Positions 62,311 to 64,000 of a stretch of DNA of 64,000 bases are shown in pieces. Under the pieces are notes generated by a model, which did not search any database, was not told the origin of the DNA, and was given only the letters and a program-made list of their open reading frames with translations. The DNA is from Magnetospirillum sp. (lineage in GTDB: Bacteria; Pseudomonadota; Alphaproteobacteria; CACIAM-22H2). The translations under genes were made by a program, and so were the position numbers. Every line of letters starts with the position of its first letter. Positions within the stretch are counted from its first letter, which is position 1. The stretch spans positions 1,175,950 through 1,239,949 of the forward strand of contig JAPZUA010000001.1 of assembly GCA_027532905.1 (NCBI GenBank), read 5' to 3'.

Positions 62311-63722
62311 CTGATCCAGGCGATACGCAGAATGTTGGTTGCCCCCGGCGTGCCGAATGGCACGCCGGCGGTGATCGCGATCGTGTCGCCGGGATCGGCG
62401 AAGCCTTCGGCCTTGGCGACCTCGCAGGCCTTTTCGACCATTTTCGTGAACGAGGCAAACTCGTCCGACACGTGCGTGTGCGTTCCCCAGCACAGCACGA
62501 GGCGGCGTGCCGTGCGCCGATTCTGCGTCAGGCACAGGATCGGCGCTTCCGGCCGCTCGCGTGCGGCGCGCAAAGCCGTCGAACCCGACGTGGTGAAGGT
62601 CACGATCGCCGCCGCCTTGATCGTGCGCGCGACTTGCGCTGCCGCCGCCGTGATCGCGTCCGACGCAGTCGCCTCGGGTGCCGAATGGTCGGCATCCATG
62701 ATCGGGCGATACAAGGGATCGCGTTCGACGCGGCCGATGATGCGCTCCATCATCGACACCGCCTCGACAGGATGTTTGCCCGACGCAGTTTCGGCCGACA
62801 GCATCACGGCGTCGGCCCCGTCATAGACGGCCGTCGCGACGTCGGAGGCTTCGGCGCGCGTCGGTGTGGGCGCTTCGATCATCGATTCGAGCATCTGCGT
62901 TGCGACGATGACCGGGCGGCCGAGCCGGCGCGCGGTGCGCACGATGCGCTTCTGCAAGGCCGGCACGTCTTCGGGCGGCATTTCGACGCCGAGATCGCCG
63001 CGCGCCACCATCACCGCATCGGCCAATTCGACGATCTCCTCGAGCCGTTCGATGGCCGAGGGTTTTTCGAGCTTGGCGCACACGCCGGCCCGGCCTTGCA
63101 CGAGCTTTTTGGCTTCCGCCATGTCGTCGGGCCGCTGCACGAACGAAAGTGCGATCCAATCCACGCCCATCTCGAGCGCGAAATCGAGATCGCGCCGGTC
63201 TTTTTCGGTAAGGGCGGAAATCGGCAGCACCGTGCCCGGCACGTTGACGCCCTTGCGGTCGGAGATGGTGCCGCCGACCAGCACCTTGCAAAGTGCGTGC
63301 GTCGGCGAGGTTTCGAGCGCTTCGAGGCGCAGCTTTCCGTCATCGACGAGCAAATGCTGGCCAGGGCTGAGGGCTGCGAAAATCTCGGGATGGCGCAAGG
63401 GGGCACGCGTCTCGTCGCCGGGCGTGGCGTCCATGTCGAAGCGGAACGTCGCCCCCGCCGTTAGTTTCGCCGAGCCTGCCTTGAACGTGCCGACGCGCAG
63501 CTTGGGCCCTTGCAGGTCGGCAAGGATCGCGATCGGGCGGCCGGTTTTGGCTTCGAGCGCGCGCAGCTGGTCGTAGCGCTTTTTGTGGTCCTCGTGCGCG
63601 CCGTGGCTGAAATTGAGCCGGAAAACATCGGCACCGGCTTTGAACAAGGCTTCGATCGTCGCACTGTCGCTTGTGGCAGGCCCAAGCGTGGCGACGATTT
63701 TGGTGGCGCAGATGCGGCGCAT
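62307..63722 (-). CDS. pyk: Pyruvate kinase
   Basis: 471 residues. It has TKIVATLGPATSD, FRLNFSHGAHEDH, LADLQGPKLRVG, the signature MVARGDLGVEMPPE and DAVMLSAETASGKHP. Converts phosphoenolpyruvate and ADP to pyruvate and ATP. It lies 42 bases after a glycerate kinase gene, a common alphaproteobacterial pair linking glycerate to pyruvate. Confidence 0.95.
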   Translation of the reverse strand: MRRICATKIVATLGPATSDSATIEALFKAGADVFRLNFSHGAHEDHKKRYDQLRALEAKTGRPIAILADLQGPKLRVGTFKAGSAKLTAGATFRFDMDATPGDETRAPLRHPEIFAALSPGQHLLVDDGKLRLEALETSPTHALCKVLVGGTISDRKGVNVPGTVLPISALTEKDRRDLDFALEMGVDWIALSFVQRPDDMAEAKKLVQGRAGVCAKLEKPSAIERLEEIVELADAVMVARGDLGVEMPPEDVPALQKRIVRTARRLGRPVIVATQMLESMIEAPTPTRAEASDVATAVYDGADAVMLSAETASGKHPVEAVSMMERIIGRVERDPLYRPIMDADHSAPEATASDAITAAAAQVARTIKAAAIVTFTTSGSTALRAARERPEAPILCLTQNRRTARRLVLCWGTHTHVSDEFASFTKMVEKACEVAKAEGFADPGDTIAITAGVPFGTPGATNILRIAWIS

Positions 63723-63764
63723 GCGGCGGTTCGCTCCGTGTCGGGCGGCCCTTTGCGACCGCGT

Positions 63765-64000
63765 TTATCGAATCACTATAGCGCGAAAATCGTTGACGTT
63801 GGTATGGGTGGGACCGGTCGTCACGAGATCGTCAAGTTTAACGAAAAATCCGTAGCCGTCATTGTCGGCAAGGCGCTCGGATGCCGACAAACCGAGTACC
63901 GCCGCGCGGACGAGCGTGTCGGGGGCGACGATGGCGCCGGCGTTTGCTTCGGTGCCGTCGATGCCGTCGGTATCGCCCGCAAGCGCCCACACGTCGGCAA
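63765..64000 (-). CDS. Glycerate 2-kinase / MOFRL-family protein (C-terminal part, cut by window edge)
   Basis: The visible 78 residues or so are the MOFRL domain end: GDTDGIDGTEANAGAIVAPD and LVTTGPTHTNVNDFRA. The family (GckA/TtuD) phosphorylates glycerate to 2-phosphoglycerate, which pyk then feeds to pyruvate after enolase. The gene begins beyond 64,000. Same strand as pyk, likely one operon. Confidence 0.88.
   Translation of the reverse strand, partial: ADVWALAGDTDGIDGTEANAGAIVAPDTLVRAAVLGLSASERLADNDGYGFFVKLDDLVTTGPTHTNVNDFRAIVIR

Overview
The window is a high-GC alphaproteobacterial chromosome segment, probably from Rhodospirillales or a relative. This rests on gene content and on an Irr-type iron box before a dps-like gene; the genus cannot be named from the sequence. 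There are two compositional zones. Positions 1 to about 13,855 are visibly less GC-rich and look like the right end of a genomic island inserted in a tRNA-Ala gene. Positions 13,856 to 64,000 are uniformly GC-rich core chromosome.

Island (1-13,855). It holds a catabolic module of unknown substrate: a 3-hydroxyisobutyrate-dehydrogenase-like enzyme (cut by the window edge), an FAD aromatic hydroxylase, a divergent LysR regulator with a SnoaL-like protein, and a long leftward operon of a complete dipeptide/oligopeptide-type ABC importer followed by an aldehyde dehydrogenase and an alpha/beta hydrolase. A tyrosine recombinase at 12,243-13,646 lies between two 3'-half tRNA sequences that face outward: tRNA-Glu-like on the minus strand and tRNA-Ala on the plus strand. 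The tRNA-Ala half is followed by a terminator that is probably the native one.

Core, 14-31 kb: a pentapeptide-repeat protein; two paralogous one-TM small proteins flanking a PRC-barrel protein, an NAD-dependent epimerase, an orphan FliG and a DUF6134-type protein; RibF with a MaoC/PhaJ-like hydratase divergent from a Crp/Fnr regulator; an RND efflux pump with its TetR; a second TetR divergent from a glyoxalase-fold protein around a perfect palindrome; TPR, GNAT and N-formylglutamate amidohydrolase genes; and tRNA-Val(GAC).

Core, 31-46 kb: a taurine/nitrate-type ABC importer co-transcribed with two tandem Rieske oxygenases and divergent from a GlcD-type FAD oxidase and an aldose 1-epimerase; a cold-shock protein; release factor RF3; a MarR-response regulator-histidine kinase operon divergent from a branched-chain aminotransferase.

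Core, 45-64 kb: a molybdopterin operon (pgsA-mobB-moeA-moaD-moaE-membrane protein); uvrC; a tightly coupled uvrB-MFS-SDR-folB chain; a quinone oxidoreductase; a DUF305 protein; aspartate aminotransferase; panE, an ABC exporter and a 2-keto-4-pentenoate hydratase-like gene in overlapping order; dps under an Irr-like box; pyruvate kinase; and the end of a glycerate 2-kinase gene leaving the window.

No CRISPR array, insertion sequence or rRNA was seen. The most unusual structure is the recombinase bracketed by two different outward-facing tRNA halves.
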